A DNA stretch of 64,000 nucleotides from Schizophyllum amplum. Lineage: Eukaryota; Basidiomycota; Agaricomycetes; Agaricales; Schizophyllaceae. A program made the position numbers and the translations under genes. The notes below the pieces were generated by a model that was not told where the DNA came from, did no database searches, and saw only the letters and a list, made by a program, of their open reading frames with translations. This document shows, in pieces, positions 33,573 through 44,039 of this stretch (position 1 is its first letter; the number at the start of each line of letters is the position of its first letter). The stretch covers positions 186,001 through 250,000 of the forward strand of contig VDMD01000007.1 in assembly GCA_007026445.1 (NCBI GenBank), in the 5' to 3' direction.

Positions 33573-34783
33573 CGACGGTGGCGGTCAAGACGAAAGCGCG
33601 ATGATGCATGCAGGCGAACATGAGATCGAAGACGAAAGAAGCGTGCAACGCGACAATCGGACCGTCGATCCCGGTTGCGTAATCGTGACCCGAATCTCCC
33701 ACGACCTGCTAGTGGCGCAACCGCGTCAATACCACGAGGCTCCCAGCCAAGGTTACTGTAATATAGCGAGACGCTGGCAGTGAAGTGAATGTACGTTGAG
33801 GTCGCAGCCAAAGACAGGCAACCTCGTGTAAAACGCCGAGCATTTTGTCGCGCGCTGAGTCAGGCGCAAGTTGGCAGGCGGCGGAGAGCCCGTCGACAAT
33901 TTTGAATGAAAGTCCACATGAAAGAGAAGGTCATCAATATAACAGCCACTTGCTATAGTTGTGGTGCGCCGTCCGTGAATTATTGAGTAGCCTCAGTATG
34001 GGGTCGACCTGTGATACTTACTGATGTCACGCCCAAGTAAGTACCAGCACAATCGGTGAAAGCATGCGCGCAATAGCGCGCCTGTCAGTCGTAATAATAT
34101 GAGGTAGATGCTGGAGAAAATACAACACGGAGAGAGGGATCTTGCGCTCGAGGTGGAAACCGAGCAAAGTACTGCAACTTCAACATATCACGTGACCGGC
34201 TGGGTGATGGTCGCGTGACTGCAAGGAGTACATAAAAGGAAATAAAATCCGGCAGAAGCCGGACCTCTTCCTCCACCTCAACGGCCAGCCGAACTGAGCT
34301 CGAAATTTCGTGCTTATTCCCTTTCTCAGGGTTCTCCGATTTTTTCCAGGCTATTGGAACGCAGCTGCCCAACATGCTGTCACCCAGTCTCTGCCATCCC
34401 TTAATTCTCAGAATGAAAAGTTCCGCAGCCGCCTGCTGGAACGCTTCCTCGTTCTCTTCACACGTCGGTTCGCGCTCGATATTCGAAAATGAAGCCGCAA
34501 TACGAAGACCTAATCTGCCTCAGTATTAGGATCTAATTCATCAAGAAGTCCGACCAATGAGCCAGGAGTCAGAAGGAATTTCGGAGGCGACGCATCGCGT
34601 CGCGCATGCGAAGCGTGCTTAACTTGGGAACACTGCAAGGCATCTGATATCTCCCTTGTAAGCCAAATGCATAATGGTCAGCAGGCGGTAGTGGACACTC
34701 TGGTGAGCTTCATCATAAAGGCTGCAGAACGAAGCATGGCAAGTTGGCGCCACTGATCATTGTAGGTCTACTCTGGCATGTCC
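33573..34783. other. Intergenic region between the Arg/His-rich gene and SDR2
   Basis: About 1.2 kb of promoter and 3' flank with no recognised gene. Confidence 0.4.
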
Positions 34784-35699
34784 CTACCACACCCACTTGC
34801 CCAAGCCGGTATAGTCGACGAACTGGCCACCATGCGTCTCCCTGGTGGCTATGTCTACTTGTACAAGAATACCGCGTGCACTTTCATCGGTAGAAATGAG
34901 CGTGAACGCTGCCTTGATTTTCTTCATGCCTATATCCTTCACGAACGCCGACTGCGCCATGTCGGTGTCGGCCAAGCCCGGGTTGATTGGAAAAACGACT
35001 GCAGGTACGATGAGCGTCAGCAACACGCACAAAGGGACGTATACAATGACGCTCACCCAGGTCGGTGAAGTCGCGATGCAGCTTGCGCGCCACCCAGTTG
35101 ACGGCCGCCTTCGACGCGCCGTAGGCGTATATGTTCACCGGCATCTGCGACCCTATCTCGATGCTGCCACTGCCCGACGAGATCACTACAAATTTCGGTG
35201 ATGGGCTGGCTCGCAGGAGGTCGTATGCTGCTTGAAAGAGCACGAGCGGGCCGTTGGTATTCACCTACAAATCTGTGTGAGTGAAGTTGATGATTTTCAT
35301 GTCGTCATAACTAAATCACCTCGAAATGCCTAGTCATCTCCGCTTGCGGAACCTCCAAGGCGTTCTGGAAGCAGTCGCTGATACCTGCGTTGGCGATTAT
35401 AACATCCAGGCGTCCTGCGAGCTTCCTGATCTCCTCCACAGCCGCATTGTTGTTGGCCCTGTCCGCAGAGATGACCTGAAGTACATGCACGCGACCAGGA
35501 TGGGCATCCGCGAGCGTCTTCAGCTCGACAGCGCTAGCCGGGTCTCGAGCTCCGGCAAAGATCACAGCGTCCGGTCTCGCGGCCAGCTGCGACGCTATTG
35601 CAAGACCTTGCAGCTGATCAGCCTCTATTATCAACATCGAAGCACAAACCCACCGATGCCACGGTTTGCTCCAGTGATCAGGTAGACGGTCGGCGACAT
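34784..35699 (-). CDS. Short-chain dehydrogenase/reductase, paralogue 2
   Basis: ATG at 35699 opens MSPTVYLITGANRGIG. It has the same motif series as paralogue 1: IASQLAARPDAVIFAGARDP, DVIIANAGISD, VVISSGSGSIEIG and YAYGASK (catalytic Tyr/Lys). The ending is PINPGLADTDMAQ and GGQFVDYTGLGKWVW. Introns fall at equivalent places. The changes are spread over the whole protein, including the substrate-side loop before the Tyr (SQMPVNIY against PELPVNVM), so the substrates may differ. No neighbouring pathway gene identifies the substrate. The 5' side faces the tRNA-Ile gene about 650 bp away. Confidence 0.9.
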
Positions 35700-36344
35700 G
35701 TTATCTCGAGGCTGTGAATATTCGAGAGAGTGAGAAGTTCGTTTATGCCCGTCTCGCATGCCCAGCCCTTATATGCAAAGCCTGCATCCTATTCCCCGAC
35801 TTGTGCGCTCGACAAATCTGTCAGCGTTGCGCGCTGCTTCGGCGATTTGCTTCTCGCACTGGTCCTGCGCGACTATGTTGCATTGGGTACATACGTGACC
35901 TTGGACTTGGCGGTCCCCGTATACTTACGTCAACGCAGCGCATTTGTTGGCATTGGCTATGTAAGTCATCTTTGCCCCGACGTGTACGCTCTGAGGACAG
36001 AATTGCGAGGTGAATGGGTGACGGCGCACTGGCAGCGATCCGGGTAGTCAGGTCATGCGTATTTGAATGCATGAACAGGTCGAGTTTCCCGACGCCGGCG
36101 CACGGGATTTACGAGTACGCCGCACGCTGACAGAGAGTCATTGAAAGGTGATTGAAAGATCAGGTCAACGTTGAGTGTCATGCAGGTGTCAATGCGGTGC
36201 AATTCAGTGGCAGCAGTTTGATTCCTCGTAAGGAGTCTTTGATTTCCGAATGCGAGTAGTAGTTGTACTTGTAGGTACCGGGCGGCGCTGGCGTGACCCA
36301 CATGTGGGCGGAGTATATGAACGTAAAGTGGTTCAGCTATAGTT
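35700..36344. other. Gap between SDR2 start and tRNA-Ile
   Basis: SDR2 promoter region. Overlapping open frames on both strands at 35714-36050 show no protein-family features. Confidence 0.4.
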
Positions 36345-36426
36345 GCCCGCATAACTTAGTGGTAGAGTGTTGTACTTATGGGGTTACATTATGCAAAAGT
36401 CGCCAGTTCGATCCTGGCTGTGGGCA
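36345..36426 (+). tRNA. tRNA-Ile(UAU) with a 10-nt intron
   Basis: A cloverleaf folds by eye. The acceptor is GCCCGCA with TGTGGGC (one G-U pair) and discriminator A. The D arm is ACTT/GAGT around AGTGGTA. The anticodon stem is TTGTA/TGCAA. The T arm is GCCAG TTCGATC CTGGC. The anticodon loop reads C-T-TAT-G, then a 10-nt intron (36381-36390, gggttacatt) in the canonical place one base after the anticodon, then A. Anticodon UAU decodes AUA. The T-loop contains a good B box, while the A box departs from consensus at one base. Confidence 0.85.
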
Positions 36427-36604
36427 CTTTTTGCCCGTCCTCGCCTGTGCCCCGTTCGGACTACCTGACGCTTCAGGACAATCGTGAAGCCGCAAGCTCG
36501 CGTATCCACTATATTTGAAGTCCATCCAACGACACAATATATCAACTACTTGGGGTATCTTGAGAAGCATAATGTCCCGCCAGCGCGCCTGTTGTCCGCG
36601 ACAA

Positions 36605-37890
36605 TTACTCGATGGTGCCGCAATCGGTGATGTAGACGGGCTGTCTCGGAGTGCCTTCGCGCGAGCCTAGAGCCTCAACGCGCTTCACGATGTCCTGTCC
36701 GCTAACGACCTCGCCTGCAGAACCTGTGTTAGCCGTACATATTCTCTGCAAAACTGAGAAAGGTGGAATAGCTCGCGAATCAATCTGATTGCCTGTGTGT
36801 CTCCTGTGGAGGTTGGCGCGAGGTCGCACAGGTGACGCAAACAGCCGACAACGAAAGAAGCGACTGCATCGAACACTCACCGAAGACGACGTGCTTGCCG
36901 TCGAGCCACGACGTCACCACCGTCGTGATGAAGAACTGCGAGCCGTTCGTGTTGGGACCGGAGTTCGCCATTGACAGCAGGAAAGGCTTCGTGTGCTTGA
37001 GGTGGAAGTTCTCATCTGGCGAGAGTGAGCAATGAACAGGACGACAGGAGACACGGGAAGTACGGAGATAACATGTACAGGCAACAGAAAGCATTTCGAG
37101 CAGATCTCTCAATGACCGTCCAGTAAAGACGCACCGTCAAACTTCTTGCCCGGGTAGATACACTTTCCGCCAGTACCATCGCCGCGCGTGAAGTCGCCGC
37201 CTTGAAGCATGAATTGTGGGATAATGCGGTGCATGTGCGAACCTATATGAATTTTATCAGAGATATGTAGAGAGACTGCACAGACCACCTAGTTGAACTT
37301 ACCCTTGTACCCAAAGCCCTGCGAGCCCGTCGCAAGCTCGCGGAAGTTACGCGCGGTCCTGGTTACGGTCAGTCAGACTAGCAGCCCTCTTTTGGATTGG
37401 AAGGTTTACAGACCTGTAAAGATGATTATGTCAGCAAGTTGTTGCCGCGAGGACGTATTAAGCCTTGCTCACCTGGGGGTCACGTCGTCATACAGGCGAA
37501 AGACGATGCGGCCAACGGGCTGCTTGTCGATGCTGATGTCGAACTAGGACGTAGCATTAGCAGAGCAGTGAGATACAGGCGGAGCAGCCAAGAGCAGTTA
37601 TATGTTCTCCCCCAGCCGCCACCACATAGGGCAGGAGGAGGATTGAGCATGATGTGCGCTACGTCAGCCTTGCGGAACCAGCGAGGCATGACAGCAGCAC
37701 GAAGACCGTGGTTGACCATACAGATGGATATGAACAGAACTCACAAACACATCAGCCGTGCTCGTGCTCAGCGTGGACTCGTCAAAGTTGGCACTGAGGC
37801 AGTGGCGGTGGGTCAGTTCATGTTCACACGACCGCCGCGCCGCGACGGGGTTCAGCGTTACCTAGACGCCTTAGAGGACTTGTTTCCCAT
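36605..37890 (-). CDS. Cyclophilin-type peptidyl-prolyl isomerase with predicted N-myristoylated extension
   Basis: This protein catalyses cis-trans isomerisation of Xaa-Pro bonds. Core blocks are [58 protein letters not shown] (catalytic Arg, Phe, Met/Gln), [29 protein letters not shown] (Trp of the cyclosporin pocket) and [16 protein letters not shown], ending TDCGTIE at 36605. The 5' end was rebuilt from splice sites. ATG 37890 gives MGNKSSKAS (exon 37862-37890), a GT-AG intron leads to [17 protein letters not shown] (37745-37793), and a gtgagt donor leads to the core exon (37473-37543). The result is a cyclophilin A-like core behind a 22-residue extension. MGNKSSK fits the N-myristoyltransferase consensus (Gly2, Ser at 5 and 6, basic residue at 7). 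Seven or eight exons. It would be cytosolic or membrane-tethered. Confidence 0.88.
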
Positions 37891-39433
37891 CCTACTATCC
37901 TCTCTTCTTGACCGTCTTGTTCGACAAGGGAGGGGCGCGACCAGAAATTAGGCGCTGGATGCAAACGAGCTGGTTGGAAGTCGACTGGAAGTCGAAGAAG
38001 TTCAGAATAGCAAAGTCGGATGGTTGTGGACACGTGGCTGGCATTGACCGGCCCGAACATCCGCAAGGTCTTGTGGCGTTCCCTTCAGAATCCCTTGCCC
38101 TTGACACAGGCCCCGACGACGAAGAGGCCGACCGTACGCTCTCATTTCCCTCCGTCGCTGCTCCTTTCTGTTACGCATCCATTCCACAATAGGGTCCATG
38201 CAATGTTAACGTCCATTTCTCTGCTTCAATCCGATTCAGTAATCATTATCCTGTCCAAGGTCACTTTACATCTGGCTGCACAGCGCTTACCGGATCAGTG
38301 ATAATGCAATTTGCCTCTTGAACCGACGAGGCAGACGTCGAGGTTGACACTGGACGACGACGCGGCGCGCCAGCAACCCTCGCCGGGCGCGTTATCGCTC
38401 GCATGCGCTCCGTAAGTATGGCGCGGCGACGCGTCCCGGAGAACGCTGTTCTCCGTTGGATCTTGTACGGGCGGGATGGTATCCCGCCCGCTTGCGGACA
38501 AGGGTGACTGGTCTATTCAGTCGCCTAACCCACGGTTTGCGGTCAACAGAATGAGGTAAAGTCACAGTGGCGTGCGATGTTTATTCTGGTTGTCTGTGGG
38601 AAGGCCGACCGTCATCCTTTTGTCTTACATAGAGGGTTGAACGTTGGTGAGCCATGCGTCTACCGTTAGTATCCTATACCTGAGCTGATGCGTGCTGATA
38701 GCGCTAAAGCCTCCAGTCACGTTGGCTGCCTCGCAGAGGCTACCCGCGCCGAGACGTCCATTGAGTGGAGGAGAGTTGGGTCAGATTCCCTCGCATGTCT
38801 CTTCTCGGACTGTTATCCGTGCCACCACTGGAGCGAATCCCTCAACGTTCAACGTTCAACGTTCAACGTTCGACGTTCAACTGTCGACGTCAACTGGTGA
38901 ACATTATTGCAGAGACACCTGTCAACAGTGGCACTGAGACTGCGCCGCCACGGTCCAGGACCGGGAAGGCGTGCGCCGCAGGCTGGTTGGTTTCTGCAGC
39001 GTGCACCCAGTCGGCCTGGGTCGGATACTTCCGCTGCGGGTCCAGGTCCACTGTCGTACTTTGACAGCGGGTTACACTTGATTTGTAGTAAAATTTGCAT
39101 GTTCTAAAACAAGAGCGCCTCGTCTGCCTGCGCAGAGCAGCCTCTGAGCGCGGTAGAATATGTCCGAGAGGTTGAATGCGTGCCCCATTCAGAGGACAAT
39201 GGGCTGGCGATGCGGTTCCGGGCGGCGGCGGCCGAGGCGTCATGTGAGCAATTAAGGAAGGTAATCTATCAGAGGTATGTTATTCTCATGTCAACTCGAT
39301 TGATCTGACCGCTTTGAACGCTGTCCGGCGCTGGATGCGCACATGTTCGGCGACAACTGTTGACGGCCACGCGATTCATCTTGTCCTCCCCCGTCACCAC
39401 CGCCAGAGTGCCCGCCGAAGAGCGTCGCCCACG
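37891..39433. other. Divergent intergenic region between cyclophilin and Galpha genes
   Basis: About 1.5 kb serving two divergently transcribed genes. Apart from a short tandem repeat at 38841-38894 no feature is recognised, and open frames here lack family signatures. Confidence 0.45.
38841..38894 (+). repeat. Tandem repeat, unit ttcaacg
   Basis: The 7-bp unit (t/c)tcaacg is repeated about four times exactly and then degenerates (ttcgacg, ttcaact, gtcgacg). It lies in the intergenic region upstream of the Galpha gene. Confidence 0.9.
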
Positions 39434-41055
39434 ATGGGCGTCTGCATCTCATCGTCGTCCCAGCCCGTCCTGGACCTCGCAGCCAAGGAGCGCTCCGAAG
39501 AAATCGACACACAGCTCAAGACGGATGGCGAGAAGCTCAAGAAGGAGTGCAAGATTTTGCTGCTCGGTGCGTGCCCAGTGAAACCGCTCCTGTGCTCTTC
39601 GCTCACCCTCGCTCCCAGGCTCGGGGGAGTCGGGCAAGTCCACCATCGTCAAGCAAATGAAGATAATCCACCAGGACGGCTTCACCCCCTCAGAGCTCGC
39701 CTCCTACCGACCCACCATCTACCGCAACGTGATCGACTCAGCGCAGGCAGTCGCGCAGACGATCAAGAAAGCGGGCAGCAACTGCGCCGATCCCTCCAAC
39801 TGCGTCCGTCCCCCGTTATCTATCCGTTATCGTATGTGCTCATCCGTCACAGGCGTTGCTGGACAAGATTATTGCCCACGACGCAGCTGGGGTCGTCACG
39901 CCCGACCTAGCGGATGCCATTCGACGCATATGGAAGGACCCCGTCACCCCGAAGGTCATCGACGAGCATGCAAACACGTTCTACCTCATGGACAATGCAG
40001 CGTAGTGCGTGGCTCCGCTCACATGCTGTAGCTCCTATTCATGACTTCACAGCTTTTTCGAGAACGTCATCAGGATAGGTGCAGAAAAGTACCTGCCAAC
40101 CGAGACAGACGTGCTGCGTGCGCGAGTGAAGACAACAAGCATTAGCGAGACGCGCTTTGCCTGCGGACCTCTCACGTATGTTGCATTACACCCTCGGTCT
40201 CTACGTCCTGACATATCTGGCAGCATCCACATGTTCGACGTTGGCGGACAGCGTTCCGAGCGCAAGAAGTGGATACACTGCTTCGAGAGCGTCACCTCCA
40301 TCATATTCTGCACGGCTCTCAGCGAGTATGACCAGGTCCTACTTGAAGAGAAGAACCAGGTACGCTGCGATACCTCAACAATTTGCTTCCGCGAGCCTTC
40401 GTGCATTGTCATGATCTGGTCTTGGCGACCCCCTGCCCTCTGTCCTCACACAATCATTCCTCCGTGAGCGCATCTGACAGGACCTCTCAGAACCGCATGG
40501 CTGAATCATTGACACTGTTCGAGTCCGTCATCAACTCGCGCTGGTTCTTGCGGACCTCTGTCATCCTGTTCCTTAACAAAACAGACGTGTTCAAGATCAA
40601 GCTTCCTAAGGTGAGCACTCTTATGCGGGGCTTCGTGAAAGGCGGGTGTCGCGGTATGATGTTAATATCAACGCGGTTCTGCCGTAACGTCCTGTTCACA
40701 CGACAGGACGATGCCGCGGGCGCGACCCGCCAGTCTTGCCATGAATTCTCCGATGCGTGGTGCGCGATGACTGACGGACTGGCAGATTCCGCTGGATCGA
40801 TATTTCCCAGAGTACACGGGGGGAGATGATATTAACAAGGCAGCCAAGTTTATTCTCTGGAAGTTCATGCAGGCGAACCGTGCTCGTCTGAGCGTGTACC
40901 CCCAGTGCGTATTTTCGCCTGCGCTGCATAACCGGAAGGCTGAAGGATTATGTAGCCTGACGCAGGCGACGGACACCAAAAATGTGCGACACGTCTTCGC
41001 TGCCGTGAAGGAGACGATACTGCACAATGCCTTGAGAGACTCTGGAATCTTATAG
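39434..41055 (+). CDS. Heterotrimeric G-protein alpha subunit with Ser in switch I
   Basis: A GTP-binding signal transducer coupled to seven-transmembrane receptors. Eight exons (39434-39566, 39619-39803, 39853-40004, 40053-40175, 40224-40359, 40491-40610, 40786-40904, 40956-41055) splice in frame. MGVCISSSS has Gly2 for myristoylation and Cys4 for palmitoylation. G1 is GSGESGKS, the arginine-finger/switch I is [13 protein letters not shown]3 is [13 protein letters not shown]4 is FLNKTD and G5 is TQATDT. The C-terminus is LRDSGIL, with Ser instead of the Cys that pertussis toxin modifies in Gi. All catalytic residues (Arg, Thr, Gln of switch II) are present, so it should hydrolyse GTP. The unusual feature is Ser for Gly in KTTGI, at 40141-40143 region (codon AGC). 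About 350 residues, normal for the family. Confidence 0.96.
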
Positions 41056-42392
41056 CATCGGTAGTCTCATCTTTCGCATGGAATCGCCGAGAACGCGGTA
41101 CGTTGAATTCTCCTCAATGTGGTCCTCACCCTTCTTCCACGAATCCAAATCTGATTGGACGCGCAGACTCTGTGTTCGCTGTGCACGCGCCTCAGGTAGC
41201 CGCCCGCACCTTCTCGCGCTCGGCCGCCCTTCCCTCGGCTCTTCCCACGGACTATGTACTACCATCGAGACGCCGTCTCTGTGCATGGATGCAGAGGCCT
41301 GGTTGGGAGCGTGCTACCCTGGTAGTGGTGCCGCTACGATCACGCCACACTGGTAGCTGCGCCGCTATGAGCACGCCAGGCCTCGTCGACGAATATCGCC
41401 TGCCCTCGGCGCAGTCCGTGCTCCCCGGCGAGCACACAGTACTGCCGGCGCCCTTGGTTACCTACCCCGTCTGATACGTACCCCCGTCCAGCCGCCATCT
41501 CACCTGTACCTACTGCCGACCCCCCTTTCATCCCAACATGTCCTGTCTACGCACCTACTGCCTCCACTACCTATTGCCCTCTCGGATCAACCCGCACACT
41601 CTCCCTCGCCAGCACTTACCGCACGCATTTCACGACGTTCATGACCAGTCTCGGCAACGCTCCTCTAATTTAATCTACGTACTCACTCCGCGCTATCACG
41701 CAGGCGCTGGAGCTGCTCTACTGGGGCGCACTGCTTTACAGAACGTGTTGCTTTACCAGGGCCGTGTCGCTCTTCGATCGCCCTCCACATCTTCGGCAGG
41801 CGATGCTCTATATATTGGCTCGCGTCTCCGCTGTACCATGTACTTCTACTTACTTACTGCTGTCGATGCTTTTTGGGACTTATATAGACACACGCTGTTG
41901 TCTAATGGTCGTTGCTTGTGCCGTATATATTTGACCGCGTACTTACAGTACATAGAATGGAAGAAGCGACATCGTGAACAGTGAATGGAGAGCAGGGAGG
42001 CACGAAGGTTGTGGACGTCGACTAGCGCACAAACAAGCGAGGGCATGCACTTCTGAGCAGCAGGGGGGCCAAAGGAGGGCACACGAAGATCAACATAAGT
42101 ACCACGTGACGAGTACCTTTTCCGGCGCCGCGGCCCGGTCTTCTAAAATTCAGGATGACACCACTTTCCAGTTCCCGACACGGACAGCGGCGGCGATCCC
42201 GCTGCGAGGCAGCGTGGATAACTGGATTAGTTGACGGACATTACCCAAATATTGTAAGACATGGTACGACGACGCGCTTCATAAGGCGGGCGGCGATATG
42301 GTAGGTCCGTAGTATCTCCCTCTTTCCCTTCATTCACACTTTCTTTACCTGTGCACCACTAACAAGCGTTCACCTCCACCCCTACACGCACC
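41056..42392. other. Intergenic region between Galpha and ERG6
   Basis: About 1.3 kb. The Galpha 3' flank is followed by a CT-rich stretch before ERG6, including ctccctctttccc near 42315, a usual fungal promoter feature. No gene is supported. Confidence 0.45.
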
Positions 42393-43713
42393 ATGTCGGA
42401 CGCCAGCAGCAAGGCACTCATTGTTCCCCAGAAGGATGGCCGCGTAGGCGCGCGCATCGAGAACTACACCAAGTTCTGGCAGAAGGACATGGGCAAGGAT
42501 GGCGAGGTGGACAAGGACAATCGCGTCGACAGCTACACGGACGTTGTCAACGGTGCGCATCTTTCTTAATCATGGGACTCGATCCTCCTTCTCCTGCACT
42601 GATCTTCCTTTTTGAATGTGGCGCTGACAGTAATTCCAGGTTACTATGATGGTGCCACCGAGCTCTACGAATACGGTTGGGGAACGTCTTTCCACTTCTC
42701 TCGCTTTTACAAGGGCGAGAGCTTCGCGGCCTCCCTCGCGCGCCACGAACACTACCTCGCCGCGCAGATGAATCTTAAGCCCGGCATGCGCGTCCTGGAC
42801 GTCGGCTGTGGTGTCGGTGGGCCGGCGCGGCAAATCGCGCGCTTTGCGGACGTGCAGATCGTGGGCTTGAACAACAACGACTTCCAGGTGAGTCGGGCGT
42901 CTTGGGCGGATCATGGAGTCGTGCGCTAAGACGAGGACATAGGTCGCACGTGCGCGGAAGTACACTAAGGAGGCGGGCTTGGAGCACAAGGTGTCCTTCA
43001 TCAAGGGCGACTTTATGCGCTTGGAGGAGCAGTTCGGGAAGAACTATTTTGATGCTGGTAAGCGCCCCATGGACCTCTGCTTGTCCACTTGATTGACGCG
43101 CCTTGCAGTCTACGCCATCGAGGCCACCGTCCACGCACCCAGCTTTGAGGGCGTATACGGCGAGATCTTCAAGGTCCTCAAGCCCGGAGGCACCTTCGGC
43201 GTCTTCGAGTGGCTCATGACCGACCGCTGGGATCCGGCCAACCCCGAGCACCACAAGCTCGGGCGCGAGATCGAGTACGGGAACGGGATTCCCGAGATGC
43301 GCCACATATCCGCCGCAACGGAGGCAGTGAAGACTGTCGGATTCGAGCTTGTGCACGAAGAGGATCTGGCAGAGCGCGACGACGTGGTACCGTGGTACTA
43401 CCCGCTCGAGGGCAACATCCGGAATGCCCAGACGGCGTGGGATTACTTGACGGTGTGGCGGATGAGTTGGAGCGGAATGTTTGTGACACATAATGTGACG
43501 CGAGTTCTGGAGCTCGTCGGCATGGTGCCCAAGGGGACGCATGATGTGGGCGAGGCCCTGCGGGTGGCGGCGGAGTGTTTGGTGAAGGGCGGGCAACAGA
43601 AGGTATGCGTCGGTCTCTTTTCCGTATAGCTCGCGCTCACTTCAACCTTCAAGCTGTTTACGCCGATGTACTTGATGATCAGCAAGAAGCCTGAGCAACG
43701 GACGGAGTTTTGA
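42393..43713 (+). CDS. ERG6: Sterol 24-C-methyltransferase
   Basis: This enzyme transfers a methyl group from S-adenosylmethionine to C-24 of zymosterol or lanosterol in ergosterol synthesis, at the ER and lipid droplets. Five exons (42393-42552, 42640-42887, 42943-43057, 43109-43602, 43654-43713) are all in frame. Motifs: [20 protein letters not shown] (sterol-binding region I of the family), the SAM-binding motif [55 protein letters not shown] and the C-terminal [20 protein letters not shown]. The end is [16 protein letters not shown]. About 340 residues, usual for the family. The start [18 protein letters not shown] is the first ATG after a CT-rich leader. Confidence 0.97.
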
Positions 43714-44039
43714 GTGCACTTGTGGTGCAGTAGCTTGTAGAGGGAGAGGGCTGTCGGTTTGCTTGTTACTTACTCTACACGTCGATTCAAGTCATCCATA
43801 GTCGACATGGTCATGGGCGTTTCTTATGCGTTTCCTCCTGAATAGATAACCGATGTCGATGCCAAGAGCATAGCGGCGGTGAAAGAACAACTCCAACGGA
43901 GGATTCTGAAGTCGAAGTACGCACGTGACCGCGATGCATGCGGTCCGGTTTGTCCGGGGCGCTCGATCACTGCGATTGTTCGTTCGATCACCGTGCAGTG
44001 CTACCTCTCCCTCGCCCTATCCTGCGCACATACACGGCG
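43714..44039. other. Gap between ERG6 and SGD1
   Basis: 326 bases of 3' flank and promoter with no recognised feature. Confidence 0.4.

Noticed and set aside
40956..40975. Gln in the Galpha G5 motif (TQAT instead of TCAT) as a loss-of-function sign
   Set aside because: This position varies among fungal Galpha subunits and the key Ala and Thr are kept, so it is not evidence of a defect.
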